Assembly (NCBI RefSeq): GCF_003597395.2
Contig: NC_133769.1
Span: 173,645,058 to 173,709,057, forward strand
Direction of reading: 5' to 3'
From: Chelonoidis abingdonii
Lineage: Eukaryota > Chordata > Testudines > Testudinidae
DNA length: 64,000 nt
The number at the start of each line of letters is the position of its first letter. Position 1 is the first letter of the stretch. Below, piece after piece: positions 48,880 through 60,330 of this stretch. Under the pieces are notes generated by a model. It was not told the origin of the DNA, did not search any database, and saw only the letters and a program-made list of their open reading frames with translations. A program made the translations under genes and the position numbers.

Positions 48880-49045
48880 CATAAGAACACAAGAATGGCC
48901 ATGCTGGGTCAGACCAAGGGTCTATCTAGTCCAGTATCCTGTCTTCCAACAGTGGCCAATGCCAGGTACTTCAGAGGGCATGAACAGGTAATCATCAAGT
49001 GATCCATCCCTTTTGTCCATTCCCAGCTTCTGGCAAACAGAGCCA
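48880..49045 (-). mobile_element. CR1-clade LINE 3' fragment, antisense
   Basis: The text cataagaacacaagaatggc, gggtcagaccaagggtctat, tcttccaacagtggccaatg and attcccagcttctggcaaac is the same family as 20954-21325, and better preserved over its first 165 bases. It stops abruptly at about 49045 where a different LINE begins. Confidence 0.72.
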
Positions 49046-49049
49046 ACAC

Positions 49050-49600
49050 CAAAGGACAGCCTGTACTTACTGGCCGACGTTGAACCACCTGATATCAGGA
49101 CGAAGGTAGCAAGCCAAAGTGAAAGATCACAGCAGATGGAATACCCAAGGCATCCATTATATGGTTACACAGGAGTAACTAAACACCTTAAATCGCAAAA
49201 GAGTTTTATGACCAGTGTTGTGCCTTTGGATATGACAGCTGGCAAGGCATGATTGAGGTTATGGAATGAAAGACTACACGCAGTTGGAACCAGTGAAATA
49301 GATGGGGAACTCCAGGAGGACCTTCCCAGAGGGGCCAATATAGACTGGTCAATGTGGCGAAGCCTGAACCCCCAGCACACGCAAACTAATAGATCAAAGA
49401 CTAACATGATCAAATGGGGCTACTCTAATGACATGAAAATATGTGAGTGCAGTGAAGTGCAGACCATGGAGCACCTGCTTGTTTGCTGACTCCTTGGGGA
49501 GACTTATACGAAGGAGGACCTTGCTGCAGCAACAGAAAGAGCCATCGCTTGTGCATGGTTCTGGAAAAACATCTAGTTTTGACAAGGACAGAAGAAGAAG
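49050..49600 (+). mobile_element. LINE ORF2 C-terminal fragment with zinc-knuckle motif
   Basis: The translated pieces run SLYLLADVEPPDIRTKVASQ, later PRHPLYGY and LKSQKSFM (49072-49210), then after a stop at 49250 LRLWNERLHAVGTSEI, DWSMWRSLNPQHTQ and CECSEVQTMEHLLVC (about 49445-49487). The C-x-C-x8-H-x4-C pattern is the C-terminal zinc knuckle of several LINE clades. Further on, TREDLAAAT-like text follows in a shifted frame, so the copy is broken by at least one stop and one frameshift. I cannot assign the clade with certainty. Confidence 0.68.
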
Positions 49601-51399
49601 GGTTTCGCCCAGCTCCTGGCTCTGGGAGTTGCAACCTAGCACACTGGTTCACAGCACCACTCAGGTTTGGCTTGGAGGCCCTTCTGTCATGATGAAATGG
49701 CAAGCACCAGGTTGCAATACCCAGAGTGAGGAGTTGGGTCCACCCCTCCAGGACAGGAGCCGTGGCTGCAGAGTGAGTGCAGAGTGGGCTTGCTTTCTAA
49801 ACATCCACACACCTCTGGGGTCTCCTCTGTACATGGGGCCAGGAGAAGTGTATGTTTGCCTGTTTATGCACTCTTGGCTTCACGATTTCTGTGGGTGCAA
49901 CTAAACTCATACTAAGACCACACCTGAATGGAAGCATGTCACCTGTTTAGTGACATGAATGCTCTAACATCTAGTTTTCTTCTTCTTCCTATAGTTATCT
50001 TTAAGGGTCTCTGATCTTGTAGACCATGTTCCCCATGCCAAAATTTCATTGAGGTCAGCAGCAATTCCACATGTGGAGTGGCTTTAGAATCCTTCCTGAA
50101 GCTTGTAGAAACTATAAAAATGACAATTTAAATTTTGTTCAAGTAATTTTTCAGTTAATGACAAACATTCGTCATTATCAGCTTCCTTCTTGAGGGTAAT
50201 CACAAGCATCTTTCTTCTTGTCCAACTCATCCATCCCATTGTAACACATTTGTTATATTTATGGTAGAGATTGGCCAAAATCTGAATCACTTTTTGGGGC
50301 CTTTGGATAATTGTCCCCAGGATCTGAACAGGCCCTGCTAGAACAAATCTTGATTGGTGGACTTGCAATACCAACCCAGGTTTTGTCCATCTTTAGTTCA
50401 CATCCAGTGTCATGTTCCTAGTAGGAGGGAGCGACACAAAGATCCTGCATCCCAGCCCCCCTTCAGGTTTGGAATGGTTGAGATCCACATCTCAATTTTG
50501 CACCTTGAGCTAATCTTTTCTTCTTAGATTTATACCACAGCATAAAATATATTAACATTGCAAAGTTTTATCAAGAACACAGTCTCTGTACAACACAGCA
50601 TTTGCATGCACCTTATAAATCTTTTTAAATCTAAGCACTTACAAATATTGCTTTTTTTTAATCAGTTTAATGCCTACTTTTCTATCTCTAGTTAATCGCC
50701 ATGTCATATTGTGACCACATTCATTTTCCCATTTCATCAGATACGATGATGTCTGTTAAGCAATATGGCATTCCAATGTGAATGCATATAAAATATAGGA
50801 GTCTAACTTACTGTGCATTCAGAGTGGTGTCACAAGGACATCTCTCTGAGAGAGTAGCATAACTTTTGGGCAAGACGTTGAATGTCTTTGCGTGTTATGT
50901 GTTTTACTCGTATATTTTTTTAAAAGGCGGTATTTATGGTATCTTTTAGTTACAACGGGCTTATGCTGCATTATACTTTTTTCACTAGGGTTGTTGAAGC
51001 CACATTAGAAGGGATGACAGACAATCTGTCAGTCTTCTCAGAAAATTGTGGTTTATATCCCTGTTACCAAGATCCAGCAAACTGTCCAGTCTCAGAATTT
51101 TCAACCCCATTGAGTTAAAATACTTAAGCAACTGTTTCCATGAGTCAAGAGTGACACGTACATTGTAATGCTTAGAACAGAGTTTAAGGATATTCTTGGA
51201 ATTTACAAGATGTGTTCACTAAAGCCAGTTGTTGGACATAGTTCTGCAAGCTCTGAATGCTTATACATTTTCATTGAAGTTGATTGCAGTTCTGTGCATA
51301 GATGGCGATATTTTTCAGAAACCTAAATTTGCTTCTGTTGGAGTCAGTGGTCAAACTCCTTTTATTTAAAAGCAAGCAGCACTAGTCCAGTGGTGAGCA
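49601..51399. other. No gene or clear repeat seen
   Basis: Frames at 49.4-49.9 kb on both strands overlap the LINE C-terminus or its flank, and none has an independent motif. The 96-codon minus-strand frame at 50084-50374 is unremarkable. Confidence 0.45.
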
Positions 51400-51985
51400 C
51401 TCTTGAAAATCCCATGCAGAAGTAGAGATGATTGGAAAAGCAGGATTATACTTGCAGAAAAATCTCCTCCTCCTTTCAAGGTTTTGCTATCAGGATTAAA
51501 TTCTGTTTTCCCACAGGAATTTTTTGAGTGAGTTTTCTCCCCACTTTCCCACACTTTTCCCTGCTGGCAGAACTTGGAAAAGAGTCTGAGAGTTTGAGTC
51601 ACCACACTTACTCTTGGAGGATGTGAGAGGAAAAATCTATTTTCTTGCGCTGACTTTGTTTTCAAACTGATAAACCTGAGGACAATCTAAGCTTTGAACG
51701 TGTTAGTTTCAGAAAGAAAGGAACACTGCAACCCTTAAAGTTTCTCACACTTACTGTTTCCTAGCCCAGAACATTAAGGAACTGTGGGGATAAACCCACA
51801 ATTTTAAAAGGAGACGTTTGGGGATTTCTTCTGGTGTGGGGTGTGTGTGTGTGTGTGTTTTTCTTTTAATTGGAAAAAAAGTCAAACTAACTCTTCCCCC
51901 CACCCCCTCTGAAAAGTTTCATCAAAACACCATTTTCTGATAAACTTTTCATCTGAATATTTTCAACCAGCCCACTGCAGAACCT
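51400..51985. repeat. AT-rich interspersed repeat with (GT)n
   Basis: A block with words such as ggaattttttgagtgagttt and gaaaagtttcatcaaaacac, a (gt)n tract at 51839-51858, and a closing motif attttcaaccagcccactgc at about 51960-51979. It is assigned to the same loose AT-rich family as 2335-2512 and 30910-31330. Not coding. Confidence 0.4.
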
Positions 51986-54419
51986 ACAAACCCGGCTTTC
52001 TCTCATACATTTATGCTAGCTTTTATACTTTGAAAGCCCATGATTCTTGAATTCTGAGTTTTATTAATGGCAAATGAGTTGACTTTTTGAAAGGTAGTTA
52101 AACAAACCAAATACAAAAAGGTAAGTCGGTACCAGGCAGACTTTTTTTTTTTTCCTTCATTTTGTCAACATGTACACACACTAATTATTAAAATAGAGTT
52201 TTGGTATTAAGCTTGGACCAGTACCCAATGCAACCAAGACATAGTAAACTACTAGCTTAATAAGAATATATTGACGCTAATACTTAGGTTTATTTTTCAC
52301 ACAAGTCAATAAGTTGTCATCCAGGTTATGAGCAGGGTCTTTTTCTATAGCACTTTACTCTGAAGTACAAGAAAGATGAGATATCTCAACAGGAAAAAAA
52401 GGTAGCATAAAATGTTACATTAATTCAGAACATGTCTCTGTACAGCCACAGCTGAGACCGGGAGGCCAAGAGATATGAAACAGTAGTGATTTGTGTAAAT
52501 CTTACTGAAGTGTGAGGAAGCCTGTGGTTCTGATACAAGATCACTATTGTATAAGATTAAAAATAAGTTAACACTTCAAAATCTAAAGTAAGAGCACAGA
52601 TTCTCCTTTGCATTCCAGTTAAGCACTGATAGTCAGTGGATGCCATGCAATTTACTCCAGTGATGCAGAATCAAGACTTAATGTTACTTAAAGTTCTGGC
52701 CTTACATTAATTTGCTCCCATTTAATATTCTGATTATACAATTCCTAAAACTTCTTGAAAAGAAAGCTATGTATTAAAGGTCTCAACTACTTTCAAGGAC
52801 AAATCCTGATCCTGTCTGTCCTAATGGCAAAACGTCCATTGAGTTCAATGAGATTAAGATTTACCTGTTAAAGCAGACAATACATCGAACTCTCTATAAA
52901 ATTATCCAGTAAATGGTGGGAACCAGGGCCTGCCCCCAAAAACATCCTGATTATCATTGTTATACTAGATTTCTAGTAATTGTGGTAAAGGAGTATAAGA
53001 TTTTTAAGGTCCAGTCCCTAGCTCAGAACAGACAGAGTGACAGTGTGACTGGAAATTCTCCTTCCTGGTTGGTCTGCCACTGCTGCTGTGGCTAAGGGCT
53101 ATTAGCCTGTGTTCCAACTGCAATATCCCTCTGTAAGAGGAATGGCTAGTGTGGCCTACTACTACTGGATACACCAGCTCTCACCACCATTTTCCCTTGA
53201 TCTATCATCAAAACAGTCCTCCATGACAGGGCACAGGGATTTCCTACAGATCTATAGTTTCTGATGCACAAGGGGTGTTCACCCTCCCTAAGATCCCATT
53301 AAGATCACTCACCTGTGCAACAGAGCTACACAAAATCTGTTGATATCAGAGTCCACCAAGCATATGGAGGCAGGATAGTAGTTAAGGGGCAAATCCTAAC
53401 AATGTAGGATTGACCAGAAAAGATGACCCCCCCACCATTCCCTACCAAGAAATAGTCATCTTGAATTCTTCACTTCAAGTACACTTCACTCTCATTATCA
53501 CTCATGCAAAATCTAAAACCCAGTTTCTTGGCTTTCTGAAACCCAGTTTTTGCTTTTATATTTCTAATTGTTCTATAAAATCTAATTTCAATAGAAGATC
53601 AATATAAAGATGAGCCTTAATTCATGAAGGTGTTAGAAGATCAAGGTGTCTATTTCAAGGGCACATCTAAGAACATAATGCTAAGTTAAGAGGCAAGCAA
53701 CAAAAGCAGACTTTGCAGTAAGTAAATTAGTGCAATGAAAAAAATCTCAAGAATGAACTGTAATCTCTATTAATATTTTCACCTTTTCGGTTCCACTTTC
53801 AAAAAAAAATTTGATAGCTAGCAGGAACAATCAGGGAAGAAAACCTCTTGAAAATCCCTTTGAAGATTTGCTGATTCTTTCCAATTTAATAAGATCTGTA
53901 CAATAAAGAGTAGCATGGGTTTACTAGGCATTGTTATAAATTGCATTTGATTCTGATGCTGGGTATTAAAATGTTGCTTGCTTATAGGTTTTAAAAGTGC
54001 TTTTACAAGTGCAACAACATTAATATAGAGTCTAGAACAAACCCATTTTTAATATCTCTAATGTAATCACAGCAACCACTTCATGACAAATCTATCTGGT
54101 TACTTTAACAAGATATTAGTTCTATATGAAGCTATCCAGTGTGATTGTATAGTTTGGTGCTCAGATAGTTTTTAAGCCCTTGAGGGAATGTAGAAGTTGT
54201 TCCCTTTCCCAAAAAACTTCACCATCAAGTTACTATCTGATGTGTAATAAGCTGGGGCACCAGAATGGGCTATCACTCATGACCCAAATACATCCAACAG
54301 CTAATGTGTCCTAGATAAGACAAGATAAACAACATTGTATTAATTTTCTCTGCAAACATCAAATCCAAGAGAACTGTTTTTGGTAAGACAACTTCATTCA
54401 AATTCATTCATCTGACAGT
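51986..54419. other. No gene or clear repeat seen
   Basis: AT-rich unique-looking sequence with a poly-T tract at about 52142-52155. A segment near 52800-52860 (gtccattgagttcaatgaga) resembles the short palindromic repeats. No coding region is supportable. Confidence 0.5.
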
Positions 54420-54439
54420 AGAAACGAGAGCCAAAGCTA

Positions 54440-56300
54440 ACATAAATCTTTTGCTCATTGACAGACCACCACAGACTGAAAGATTCATAAAGGAGTTCAT
54501 TGGTGATGATAGTGAAGTACCCCAGATGTGTTGCCCTGGGAGATGTCCTTATGTAGAAAGGATGCAGATGAGAGAGCCCCAAAACTCATCTCTACACTTG
54601 CCTCCTTAGGATACGCACAGGCCATCTCTGGTCTAACCCACACAGCTGGTCACATTCTTGACCTGATCTTTGACCTAGCTATCAAGATAGAGGCCACCAC
54701 AACCCAGCCACTGTCTTGGACAGACCATCACCTCATTAACACAGTGCTGAGAGACCTTCCAGTGCCCAGGCAACAAGAAAAACTCATGGACTCCAATGAA
54801 TTCCAAAGCCTGTTTAAGGACAACAGTACTCCATCCACAGGATGAGGCGTTGAAGACCTGGTGAATCATTTATCAGTGTATGTTATCCTTAACCACTGAC
54901 ATATTGGCTTTGGCTCTCAAACAGACCCTTCCTCTCCCTCACACACTCAGACCTATTTGGTTTTCTGACACCCCGTGCTGGATCAAGAGAGGAGTGAAAA
55001 CATGAGCACCCCTAGTGGGAAAACAAAGGCTATTTGAGACAGGATGAAACCTGATGAGTTTCTCAAAGCCTATACTGAGGCTGTATTACAAGCCAAAAGA
55101 AACTTCTTCTCAACCTCTACTGAAGCTTCAAAATCTTGCCCCAGGGTGGTAAACCATTTTGTCAATCCTGAGTGTATTAGAATCGAACACCAAGGTGTTT
55201 CGAAGGACTATCATACTACTTTGCTGGAAAAATCACACGCATTCAGGAAGCCTTCTCAAACAACCGACATCCACTACATCTACACTCTCCCCCACAGCAA
55301 GCAGTTCAGTACATTCACTCTTCAAGAAGTTTTTGGTACCCTAGTAGCTTCTGTCCAAGACTCTCTTGAATCTGACCCAGACTTTTCTTGGTTAGTGAAA
55401 GAGGAATGAACTTGTGCCTCTCATGACTGAAATAGCCAAAGCCTCATTTAGAAAAGTAATCTGTCCCCTCCTTCAAACGCCCAGTAGTCCAGCATTGAAG
55501 AAACCCACTTTGAATACATAGGTTCTAGCCAACTATGGTCTATGAGTAAGTCTTTTTATCCTCTCCAGTTAGGTGCAATGTTGCCTGCCCATCTAGTGTT
55601 AGTGACCAGGACATGGGCACTCATGCCCAGTGGTTAGAGCAGGAGTAGATGCTGGGATCAGAGATGAAGTCAGGAATTGGATCCAAGAAGTGAAGAAGGC
55701 ATAAACAAATGAGGCTGAGTCTCAGGAATCAGGGCTTGCAGCAGAGCCAATATTTGAGTAACCTAATGAGTGCAGCTGGCCTGTAGTAGGCTGCCTGATT
55801 GGCTACACTGCCTGAGTGGTTAGAAGAATCAGCACCTAAGCCTAGCAGCAATTCAGAGGCAGCCCAAAGCATCTGCCCACTTCTCAGCTGGACTACAGAC
55901 CTGTGTGAGACATCAGCATACAGCCTTCAGTGTCCAGGGAACTCCAGCTAGTACAGAATGCTGCAGCATATCTCCTCAGCAAGACAGGCTAGTATAAACA
56001 CATCATACCTGTCCTCTGCTCTCTGCACTGGCTTCCCATAGAATTTTAAATAAGTTCAAGATCTTAGTCTTTATCTTAAGAGTGTGCTGGACTCAGGATG
56101 TCTAAAAGACCACTTAAAGCTCTGGGATGAAGACTGGTTGATAACTGTGCTTCTCTGGCACTATAGAACTCTCTACAGTAAGGATAAAGCTGAGCCATGT
56201 AGCTGACAGAACCATCTCGGGGTGCTGGTCCAAAACACTGGAATGAACTCCCACAGTCGAAGAACAGGGAAAACCAAGGGCTCACCAATACCTGAGACCT
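54440..56300 (+). mobile_element. Broken L2-like LINE: endonuclease, linker and C-terminus
   Basis: In order: DRPPQTERFIKEFIG at 54460-54504, the endonuclease YRPP-type block; PKLISTLASLGYAQ, then HTAGHILDLIFD and LSWTDHHLI (54571-54740), with the conserved Asp-His pair of the APE endonuclease; a linker with AVLQAKRNFFSTS (55080-55119); KKPTLNT followed by LANYG (about 55500-55530), the start of the RT; then, after about 400 bp of unrelated sequence, LQLVQNAAAYLLSKT and HIIPVLCSLHWLP (55942-56040), and WNELPQS (56240-56260). The RT core with its catalytic motifs is absent. Stops and frameshifts make it inactive. Confidence 0.8.
55535..55935. repeat. Unrelated segment replacing the LINE RT core
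   Basis: Between the LINE's RT start and its C-terminus lies about 400 bp with gaagtcaggaattggatcca, tgagtctcaggaatcagggc and gcctgattggctacactgcc. The text style is LTR-like, comparable to 4.6-5.1 kb in antisense, but no ends or duplication could be read. It may be an insertion accompanied by loss of the RT, or a deletion followed by insertion. Confidence 0.35.
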
Positions 56301-56335
56301 CTGCAATGGCAGGGAACTGATTAGGTGAGAGATGC

Positions 56336-56720
56336 ACAGATGATCACAGTAGGCAAACCATATTCTATGCTGTAGAATAAGGTGAAAAACACCCCCAAGG
56401 TGCTTGCCAGTCTAACTTGGGATAAGTTTCTTCCCAACCCCAAATCTGGCAATCAGTTTTACCCTGAGTGTGTTAGTGAGACACACTAGCCAGGCATCTA
56501 CAAAGAGGATTCTTTGTACCATCTCAGGGTCTTGATTTACCCCATCTTCTTTTTTGTGTCCAGCTGTGGCCAATCACTGATGTTTCAGTGGCAGGTGGAA
56601 AAAACCCTACAACCTAACCACAGCCACCCAGATTACATCTGGCTAACTGTGCACTGGAGAAAAATATCCTTCCTGACTCCTGTAGGCAACAAGTTGATGC
56701 CTTGAAGCACAAGCTTTGAT
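56336..56720. repeat. Possible interspersed repeat flanking the L2-like LINE
   Basis: The text aagtttcttcccaaccccaa, atctggcaatcagttttacc and gagacacactagccaggcat looks like a recurrent reptile repeat segment, followed by atatccttcctgactcctgt. I cannot name its class or its ends. Confidence 0.35.
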
Positions 56721-56821
56721 TAGAGTCATAATCTTACCTCAGAGCCGCAATGTCATGATCATGCCTGAGAGTAATGTAGTCCCTGCCCTCTTCCTGTGGC
56801 CATTAAAGAAGGGAAAGAACA

Positions 56822-57100
56822 GGGGGATTCAGAGGCTAAGGTCAGAAGGGATTGCTATGATCATCCAACTGGAACCCCTGAAACTGGATTAAAGCATATC
56901 TTCCTAAAAGGGGTCTAATCTCACCTTAAAGATTCCAAGCAATGGTGAGTCCACCCTCTGGTAAGCCATTGCAATGGTTAATTACCCTCACAGTTAGGAA
57001 ACTGTCTTATTTCAAGATTGAATTTAACTAACTTCAGAGGAAACTTGCCTCATTCCACATTTATGAGAATTCCACTCCTGTAGTTTGTGCACCCATGCCC
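56822..57100 (-). mobile_element. CR1 LINE 3' end, antisense
   Basis: The plus strand carries ctaaggtcagaagggattgc, tatgatcatccaactggaac, gattccaagcaatggtgagt, caatggttaattaccctcac and agttaggaaactgtcttatt, the antisense of a CR1 3' end related to the one at 14.6 kb but of a different subfamily. Diverged and non-coding. Confidence 0.75.
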
Positions 57101-58069
57101 AAAACCCATGCATTTTGGGGATGTTGGCATAAAAAGTTAGTGTAACATAATTCATGGGCATTTGCAAAGCATGCTAAAAGCCTTAACCTTATAAACAATC
57201 ATACCAATCAAAAGCACACCTGTAACTATCTTTCTGCCAAATATTAAGTTTCTGCTTCCGCTCATCCACAGACACTGGAACTGCTCAAAAAAGTGTTGCA
57301 AACTTTTTAAAAAATATGGCTTATATTGTCTCTTTTCATTCTTTTCATGTTAAAAAATGGCAGAATAATTTTTTCTTCAACTTAAAAAAAAAAAAAAAAA
57401 AAAGACTAAATGGGAAAATTTCTTCCCAGAGAGGCATGACTTTGCATATGTTTCAAGCAAATGAATTTGGGTTGACATACTTAAAACGAATAGCTATTGA
57501 TATAACAGTAGATTTTGTCTATAGTGAACTTTCACCTCTAATAGGTTAATAGATTTATTCTTATACTTAAAGTTTATAAATACTAGCACAGCAATATATC
57601 CCAACATTAAGCATTTAGAGGTGAGACAATTGACTAGAAATGTGTTCTTTAAAAAAGTGAAAACTGAGACACAGGCGGATTATGATCTCAGACCAGTTTT
57701 CATCTGGAGTAACAGGAAGACAATGGAGATATAGATGTGGAAAAAAAAATGAAAAATAATCAGTCCAGTACCTTTTATACAAGGCAAGACAAGGAGCATA
57801 TTCTCCCCATTTCAGAGGTGCGTGCAGTATTTATGACCCTCCATAGTGTGCAGGGACAAGGGGTCAAAAGGATTTTGCTTTGTGTTTCAAGCCTTCAGAT
57901 TTGTTTCATTGCATGCACTGGATGCTGAGACCCATTTCCCTGGCGAATTTTGTGTTTCCATGTAAGGGATCCCAATGCTAATTGTACTGCAGGTTACTAG
58001 GTACTCATAAAGGCATCTAGAACGCCTTCAGCATCTCTTCTGTCTTCTCCTCCAATTAAATTTGGGAAG
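57101..58069. other. No gene seen; poly-A tract
   Basis: A poly-A run of about 20 bases is at 57384-57403, inside a 77-codon frame that it makes spurious. Nothing else was recognised. Confidence 0.5.
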
Positions 58070-58680
58070 GATGGTCTTGTGTTTGTCACTGGACTAGAAT
58101 TTGTGAGCAGGGCCGGCTCTAGCCATTTCGCCATCCCAAGCATGGTGGCAAGCCACGGGGGGTGCTCTGCAGCTCGCCGGTCCTGCGGCTCCAGTGGACC
58201 TCCTGCAGGTGTGCCTGCGGAGGGTCCGCTGGTCCTGCGGCTTCAGTGGAGCATCCGCAGGCACAGGAGGTCCACCGGAGTTGCGGGACCAGCAGACCCT
58301 CCATAGGCACGCCTGCGGGAGGTCCACCGGAGCCGCCTGCCTCCCTCCCGGCGACCGGCAGAGCGCCCCCCACGGCATGCAGCCCCAAGCACACACTTGG
58401 CACGCTGGGGCCTGGAGCCGGCCCTGTTTGTGAGATCTGCTCAACTCCCAGTTTAACCACAGGCTTCTTGCGTGACATTGGGCAAGTAACTTGGTTGCTC
58501 AGATTCCTATGTGTACATTGGAGATAATATATCCCCTTTCATTCTTTTTGTCTGTGTAAATTGTGAGCTTTTGAGAAAGGATTGTCCCACTATGTGTAAG
58601 CTCTGCGCCTAGCACAATGGGGCGCTGATCTTGTTTGAGGCCTCTCGCTGCTACTGTAATGAACAGTAACAATTAGCCCT
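58070..58680 (+). repeat. MIR/CORE-type SINE split by a hAT element
   Basis: The tRNA-like head starts at about 58070 (atggtcttgtgtttgtcact, ggactagaatttgtgag) and resumes after the hAT element with atctgctcaactcccagttt. The body follows (gcgtgacattgggcaagtaa, cattggagataatatatccc), and the tail (gcgcctagcacaatggggcg, tgctactgtaatgaacag) ends near 58670. Removing 58108-58426 and one copy of the duplication restores a continuous element. Non-coding. Confidence 0.82.
58108..58426. mobile_element. GC-rich non-autonomous hAT element, 319 bp
   Basis: Ends cagggccggctct and ggagccggccctg are inverted repeats, with a perfect 8-bp duplication, tttgtgag, at 58100-58107 and 58427-58434. The interior carries inverted copies of a ggctccagtggacctcctgc / gcgggaggtccaccggagcc unit, related to the 51-bp repeat unit at 17.97 kb. 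Multiple overlapping open frames here are artefacts of GC-rich repeat sequence. Confidence 0.93.
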
Positions 58681-60099
58681 TTAGTAGGCACACATTTTCC
58701 TGTACCTAAACACTGCACCTAGAACCAATGCTACATTTTTTTCTTTTAATTCCTTTCATGCAGCTTGTATGAGGAACATAATCCTTGTAACCAAGGTCAG
58801 ATATGATTAGGTTAGGCTATAAGATGCCCACGTGATGCTGAGATGATTTTATCATTAACAGACTTTTCATCATACCTACCAGAAAATTACTGCAAGGTTA
58901 GGATCTTTGCTAGCGATAACACCCACTCCTCATCTCCAAATTACTACTCATATAAATGGTCTCAATTATTGTAAGTGGGTCCCTTTTGTGTTTAAGGCTT
59001 TCTTATGTGGCTAAGGACCTGCCTTGTAGTTCGTAAGTTTTCATCCCTATAATGCAACACTACAGTTGGAACTGTCCTCCTTTCCTCTCTCTTCCTTGTA
59101 GAGTTCACTTGTAACACTCAGGAAGGTACTGATTTGTTACTTCACTTCTGTATTCTGCTGCTGATCTAAGGGTTAACAACACCCAAGGGAAATTTGGCAC
59201 TGAACGTATTTGAGCCTTTATGTATTCTTACATTTATTGCAAAACATTATTGGCATTTCCAAGTTATTTGCTTTGGAAACCCTTAATGTCAGACAGAATA
59301 AACACACCCAGGGAATCTTATATCCACAGTATTTGCCATCCTTTTCTTTTTTTTATCATCGTTTTTACTTTATATGCACATTGCAGACACATTCTCAAGG
59401 TAACAAGCCACAGTGTACACATTTACAGTATCCAACAGCAACTATATATTCTTGATCCACTGCAGATACTGCCACTAGTCACTTTTTCTACAAATACAGT
59501 AACTTGGGTCAAGTCAGACACATTCCTGGAATTCTTCCCTATCTATACAGTGACTATATTGAAGAATAAGGGACTTCAGTTTTCTGTAGTTCTAACCTCC
59601 CAACCATTCAAGGGCTATAAGGTAACAGAACAATCTAAAATGTTGTGAGATTAATCTCTTTGAAATACTGAGTATGTTGTTGGCAAAATGTTAGGCTATT
59701 AACTCTAGCAAATTAATCACTTCAAGTACAGTAAGAGTGGTGCTAGTTTGCCTCAGCTCTGTTCTGGAAGGGCTCTTTGGAAATCAAATCTTCATTTCAC
59801 TTATTATAATTAGCTGGGCTTTAAATTGTTGGCTTCCAGAGTCAATTTGTATCATATTTAGTCATCTTGTGTCCCATGTCCATTCCTGTCATTTTATTAT
59901 TTACTTGTATAGTCCTCCTAAGTCATGTTTGCACTTGATACTTTGTCTCTCTCTCTCACTCACACACACACACACACACACACACACATCAGCTGTTTCA
60001 TACTGTGCTGAAATTTGAATAGTAAGTCTCATACCTAATAACCCCTTCCTGGTGCTTCAGTAGCAGCTCAGATATAGCCATCTGTTCTAAAGCCTTTAG
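58681..60099. other. No gene seen; (CT)n(CA)n microsatellite
   Basis: A compound (ct)n(ca)n microsatellite lies at 59946-59988. The 142-codon plus-strand frame at 59220-59648 overlaps another frame, has no recognisable motif and is in AT-rich sequence, so I do not call it a gene. Confidence 0.5.
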
Positions 60100-60330
60100 T
60101 ATTTCTCCATGTGAAAGAGTGGTGCACATTTTGGGTCTCTCTTGCTTATCAGAAATGACCAGAGAGCTCTGGACCTCAAAAAACTTCCCTTCAAAAACTT
60201 TGAAATGTACATCCCTCTTCTTCCCACCTGCCCCCAAAAAACAACCATTTTTTGGCTTTGAAACAGGATATTTTGATGAAAATTCATTTAGTCAAATATT
60301 CCAGTTGGGTCTAGACATAAAGCTTTCTCT
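60100..60330. repeat. AT-rich interspersed repeat
   Basis: Words such as cttcaaaaactttgaaatgt and gatattttgatgaaaattca, with a closing tattccagttgggtctagac, place this in the loose AT-rich family. It has purine/pyrimidine blocks but no coding feature. Confidence 0.35.

Noticed and set aside
59220..59648. 142-codon plus-strand frame
   Set aside because: It overlaps a second frame, is AT-rich, has no motif and no supporting splice or promoter pattern that I can see.
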